From G963663315 sp965116335 (GTDB lineage: Bacteria; Pseudomonadota; Gammaproteobacteria; Arenicellales; Poriferihabitantaceae): a DNA stretch of 64,000 bases. Made by a program: the position numbers and the translations under genes. Of the stretch, positions 60,995-64,000 are shown piece by piece (position 1 is the stretch's first letter; every line of letters starts with the position of its first letter). Location of the stretch: the NCBI GenBank assembly GCA_965116335.1, contig OZ220677.1:2542001-2606000 (forward strand). The letters are read 5' to 3'. The notes under the pieces are model-generated. The model saw only the letters and a program-made list of their open reading frames with translations. It did no database searches and was not told the origin of the DNA.

Positions 60995-61659
60995 CTGAAC
61001 CTATTGATGAACCGGCCCCGCAGTGGCAGCACAACGAAGATCGGATGCGGCGCGCTGATGCCTGGATCAAACGCAGCGAACTGGAAGATACGGAGGACAT
61101 TGAACGCTTCATGTTTCTCTGGATTGCTTTCAATGCGGCCTATGGTAGTGAAGATGCGTTGCGTGACTTCGTCGAAAGGAAGAGCGAATCCCACCGATTC
61201 GAGACATTTCTCAGGAATGTTGTGGAGCAGGACAAGTCGCGTGTTCTGGAAGGGATAGTGTGGAAAAGATTCTCAGGTCCAATCCGGGTCCTGCTGGACA
61301 ATCCCTATGTGTTTCAGCCTTTTTGGAAGTCGGTTTGGGGTTCAGAGTCTGAACGCAACTGGAAGCGCGACTTCGAAAGCGATAAGAACAGGGTCAAGAA
61401 GGCTCTACAGAGACGGGATGTCCTTCGCATTTTGTTGGTTGTGTTCTCGCGCCTTTATACCTTGCGTAACCAGATATTCCACGGTGGCGCAACTCACCCG
61501 AGTGGTTTTGGACGGGAGCAAATCCAGGACGGCAGCCAGATCATGGCATCCCTTGTGCCAGCGATTATCGACATTATGCAACAAGAGATTGAACGCGATC
61601 CAAACTCGGAAATATGGGGAAAAGTCGCTTATCCGCGTATCAACGCTGAACCGGAGTAG
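60991..61659 (+). CDS. HEPN-domain protein coupled to the AAA/nuclease gene
   Basis: A 222-residue helical protein with the HEPN ribonuclease motif R-X4-H: Arg159 to His164 in YTLRNQIFHGG. DAWIKRSELEDTEDIERFMFLWIAFNAAYG is the usual N-terminal helix pair of Apea-type HEPN proteins. It starts with GTG 60991, overlapping the previous stop by four bases (GTGA), with an AGGAGGAGGA ribosome site inside that gene: tight translational coupling. Many HEPN proteins are RNase toxins in defence or toxin-antitoxin systems; that role here is inference. Confidence 0.8.
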   Translation: MTEPIDEPAPQWQHNEDRMRRADAWIKRSELEDTEDIERFMFLWIAFNAAYGSEDALRDFVERKSESHRFETFLRNVVEQDKSRVLEGIVWKRFSGPIRVLLDNPYVFQPFWKSVWGSESERNWKRDFESDKNRVKKALQRRDVLRILLVVFSRLYTLRNQIFHGGATHPSGFGREQIQDGSQIMASLVPAIIDIMQQEIERDPNSEIWGKVAYPRINAEPE

Positions 61660-61732
61660 TATCGCTGGCGATACATATTAGGCGATACATATTATCAATA
61701 GCATCTTCGGGGCTTTTGTTGGGTTAGATGTC

Positions 61733-62273
61733 TCATTGCTGTTCTCTACGCCAATCGTCGGCAAGAACCCACAGGCCGTTTCCGGGGAGATAAAAATACC
61801 AGTCTCTCCATCCATTTCGTGAAGTTCCAGTTATTTCCCGCGATGCATCCGATAACGAACTACAGTGCTTTTCTTCACCATTTATGCTCAAGGTTATTTT
61901 TCCGCCCAAAAACTCCCCAAAATGTACTTTCTCATCAAATGCGAACTTTACTTTTGTTCCATCTGGTGGTGAAACCCGTCTGGAACCCCGGCGTGGTTTC
62001 CTGATATCTGGACCAGCAGGAGCTACCCTCGCTTGATTCCACCAATCTCGAAACTCTTCCTCATCTGATGAACTTCTGGGATGACACTCACGATGAACCA
62101 ATACAGCATTATGTATTTCTGTCAGCCCCCCTGAATCGGTATGGTACAACGTGATGAATGTCGCACTCATCCCAAGATACTCGCCGGTTGCTTCCCTTCA
62201 TCCGGCACCACTGACAAATCTCCATATCTCGAAAAAAGACTGTTTGGCGTTCAAGATTTAACAGCGATTTGCA
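61733..62273 (-). pseudogene. Frameshifted HNH endonuclease
   Basis: Frame one (from about 62273) reads ...VFFRDMEICQWCRMKGSN and VSWDECDIHHVVPYRF; frame two continues GGLTEIHNAVLVHRECHPRS, then a C-terminal domain ending WRDWYFYLPGNGLWVLADDW. Together they give the HNH pattern C-x2-C...D-IHH...N...H-x3-H. The shift, one extra base, lies at or just before a run of six G near 62129-62134. A start codon for the first frame is not obvious. Either a decayed nuclease, a phase-variable gene or a sequencing error. Confidence 0.65.
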
Positions 62274-62382
62274 TCATATCGTTCTTGTGCTCTTCAGTCT
62301 GTGAAGTATGGTGTCAAGTTCTTCAAAAATTGTAGCATGAATAAATGACTGAATATCTGCGATCGGCTTCATGTGAACAACT

Positions 62383-63150
62383 TCAGTAAGTATTGCGTAG
62401 CGCGAGAATCAGGTCGGTCGCATCGCCATCCGGGTCTGGTACTCTGAAATCACATGGCCCGACACCAATGGAGGATCCGACAAGATCCATATATTTCTGA
62501 AGATTAGAAAAAAACATACACATCTCTTCTTTCGGATGCTGACCCGAGGAATCATTCGCCAGTGCCACCTGCCTGTCCGAATGGACAATAATCTTGTTTC
62601 TTGCCTCAACGATGAAATCTCTATAGCTGTGCAGTTTGTTCGACAGGTTTTTGATTTCCTCGGTCATACGTTCAATTTTACAAAGACCGGTATCCAGATT
62701 TCTTACTGTCGCGTTTTCATTATTGTGGGTTTTTTCCTTGTCCGTTATCTTGCAAATTAACATCCAAATATATTCATGAAGAATTATGTTTAAGTTATGA
62801 AAGAATTTGTGGGACGTGCGTTGCAAGAGTTCGTTGGTTTCATCATCGCCAGAATCATATAAAGTGTTGAAAATGTTGTAACACGTTCGCAGCCAGACGC
62901 ACTGTTCCATGATGTGACCAAAAACCTCAATGTGTTCGATGTGTACTCTGCCGTTCCTGATCAGTTCGTTGAAGTCGTTTTGGGTAAATCCTTGATTACT
63001 GGAATCAAAGTCAGAGATGTAAAACTCGAACTTTTCGCGAAGTGTGTTACGCAGTTCCTTCTGTTCCCCACGACCTGTTCTTCGGAGTTCTCGCAAAATT
63101 TCGCGAATGGCATCAGCGTCACTCAGGGAAAATATTTTTCTTCCTTTCAT
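62383..63150 (-). CDS. AbiU2-like HEPN protein with extra N-terminal domain
   Basis: A 255-residue protein. The N-terminal part (SLSDADAIREILRELRRTG, then EFYISDFDSSNQGFTQNDFN) is a separate small domain. The C-terminal part has VEARNKIIVHSDRQ, an R-X5-H HEPN motif (Arg184, His190), as in AbiU2-like HEPN proteins. The middle is helical. It is monocistronic, upstream of the broken HNH gene on the same strand. A role in phage defence is suggested by the domain and place only. Confidence 0.65.
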   Translation of the reverse strand: MKGRKIFSLSDADAIREILRELRRTGRGEQKELRNTLREKFEFYISDFDSSNQGFTQNDFNELIRNGRVHIEHIEVFGHIMEQCVWLRTCYNIFNTLYDSGDDETNELLQRTSHKFFHNLNIILHEYIWMLICKITDKEKTHNNENATVRNLDTGLCKIERMTEEIKNLSNKLHSYRDFIVEARNKIIVHSDRQVALANDSSGQHPKEEMCMFFSNLQKYMDLVGSSIGVGPCDFRVPDPDGDATDLILALRNTY

Positions 63151-63404
63151 TTCTGTGTTAGTCGGTCTGAATATCAGTTATTTGGATATAATTCAGGTGC
63201 GTAATCTGCTACAAGCAGCCGTGGCTTCGCAAAAGTGGCAGTAGTGTAACAGTAGGAGTATGGATAGACCAATTCCATTGGTTGACCGTTGAAATTAGCA
63301 ACCAGTCAGTCGGGTCGTGTCAGTTTCTATCCTGCTCTTGGTTTTATCGGATATAATCTGTTGTCACAGACGATTCAGGCAGACCACACCGTTTATATGT
63401 TCGC

Positions 63405-64000
63405 ATGACCATTGACATCAATTCCATAGTTCGACTGAGAGAGCCCGGGTTGGGTGAGCAGTGGATTGGTCGGGAGCGTTATCTGGTTCGTGGCGGTGCT
63501 GTCGTTGCGGTGCCAATGATGCCGGGCGATGATCTGGAGATCGTTGACCCGGAAGGCCGTCAGCCGGCGCTTGTGTTCGCATTTGACGCTTCCGGTGGCA
63601 ATGTGACCGCTGCTCTGGGAGTCGAGCCCAATATCAGCGCGGCGTCCATCGCCCGGATGCTGGATGTTGACAATCCGGGCGCCGCCAAAATCCGCCGCAA
63701 GCTACAATCCTTTTCTGTTGATCTGGCCGGTTGCCGGGCGGCCGAATTATTGTCCGGGGAGACTCCGGCCGGTTCCAGTGTGAAGCTGACCTCGGAGCGC
63801 GAACTGATCTGTCTGATCTGCGCTCCGGGAGAGGCCATGAACGTGGATGGCGCGGGGGGGCCGCCGACCGACCTGATTGGTTATATTACCCGCGCAAACC
63901 CCGGCCACCTGATCGAGAATGATCTGCCTGAACCGCTCGCTGACGAGTTACAGAGTTTCCGGGTTGATGCCTCGACCGCACAAAGTTACGAGGTCAAGGC
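63405..64000 (+). CDS. N-terminal part of a DUF1989/aminomethyltransferase-type protein (window edge)
   Basis: The frame from ATG 63405 stays open to the window end (198 codons). It starts MTIDINSIVRLREPGLGEQW and includes ELICLICAPGEAMNVDG, TDLIGYITRANPGHLIEN and FRVDASTAQSYEVK. I recall these from the N-terminal DUF1989-like part of long aminomethyltransferase (GcvT-type) proteins. The catalytic domain lies outside the window. If right, it would fit the N-methyl amine theme of 48.8-59.3 kb. No clear ribosome site. Confidence 0.5.
   Translation, partial: MTIDINSIVRLREPGLGEQWIGRERYLVRGGAVVAVPMMPGDDLEIVDPEGRQPALVFAFDASGGNVTAALGVEPNISAASIARMLDVDNPGAAKIRRKLQSFSVDLAGCRAAELLSGETPAGSSVKLTSERELICLICAPGEAMNVDGAGGPPTDLIGYITRANPGHLIENDLPEPLADELQSFRVDASTAQSYEVK

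Noticed and set aside
1..64000. tRNA, rRNA or tmRNA genes
   Set aside because: No cloverleaf-like segment with a conserved TTCGA-type T-loop and paired acceptor ends was found by eye in the intergenic regions; a tRNA-finding program would settle it.

Overview
The window looks like a chromosomal stretch of a gammaproteobacterium of moderate GC content. The gammaproteobacterial signals are the hemC-hemD-hemX-hemY block, argS followed by a SPOR-domain gene, an rpmF-plsX-fabH-fabG-acpP-fabF-mltG-tmk-holB-tatD string, YggX, and erpA with clpS-clpA. Genus cannot be told from the sequence. No rRNA, tRNA or CRISPR array was seen.

Layout. 1-1381: a minus-strand Fe(III) ABC importer (binding protein, then permease cut by the window edge) behind a good Fur-box match. 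1549-8464: argS, SPOR protein and haem genes. 8529-9548: ferredoxin-type flavin reductase on the minus strand. 9609-11148: an insertion sequence inserted exactly at the start of mutM, with a 16-17 bp target duplication that rebuilds the first codons. 11984-13406: a second IS just upstream of the rpmF promoter. 13528-21845: fatty acid/phospholipid and replication operon, notably without fabD. 21859-25261: yggX, erpA, clpS, clpA.

25286-40095 is an accessory island between clpA and cinA. It holds four related 23-residue MORN/YwqK-like repeat genes or fragments (cytosolic, Sec-secreted, lipoprotein, and one frameshifted), several DUF429 proteins (two intact, one frameshifted), a DUF4143 ATPase, an intact hipBA, two near-identical tacAT modules (974 bp direct duplication), and at least three antitoxins or antitoxin fragments whose toxins are missing or reduced to C-terminal stubs. 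Composite palindromic repeats, one part of which fits ATTCCC-N8-GGGAAT, are scattered between the genes. The repeat genes share flanking palindromes, so they seem to have spread as modules.

40096-48494 returns to ordinary metabolism: cinA, the serA-serC-DUF1015 operon, an M24 peptidase, a leuB-family dehydrogenase, an enoyl-CoA hydratase and a cytochrome c. 48789-59267 is a nitrogen/C1-amine cluster: Amt-family transporter plus small membrane protein, GntR regulator with paired operators, FAD oxidoreductase, glutamine-synthetase-like ligase, the three glutamate-synthase-like subunits (GlxBCD/MgsABC), an unknown protein and an alphaproteobacterial-type PdxJ. This resembles methylamine/N-methylglutamate chemistry, but the N-methylglutamate dehydrogenase genes are not visible.

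59399-63150 is a second accessory patch with a defence-like flavour: an AAA/PD-(D/E)XK protein translationally coupled to a HEPN protein, a frameshifted HNH nuclease, and an AbiU2-like HEPN protein. The window ends inside a gene whose start resembles DUF1989/aminomethyltransferase proteins.
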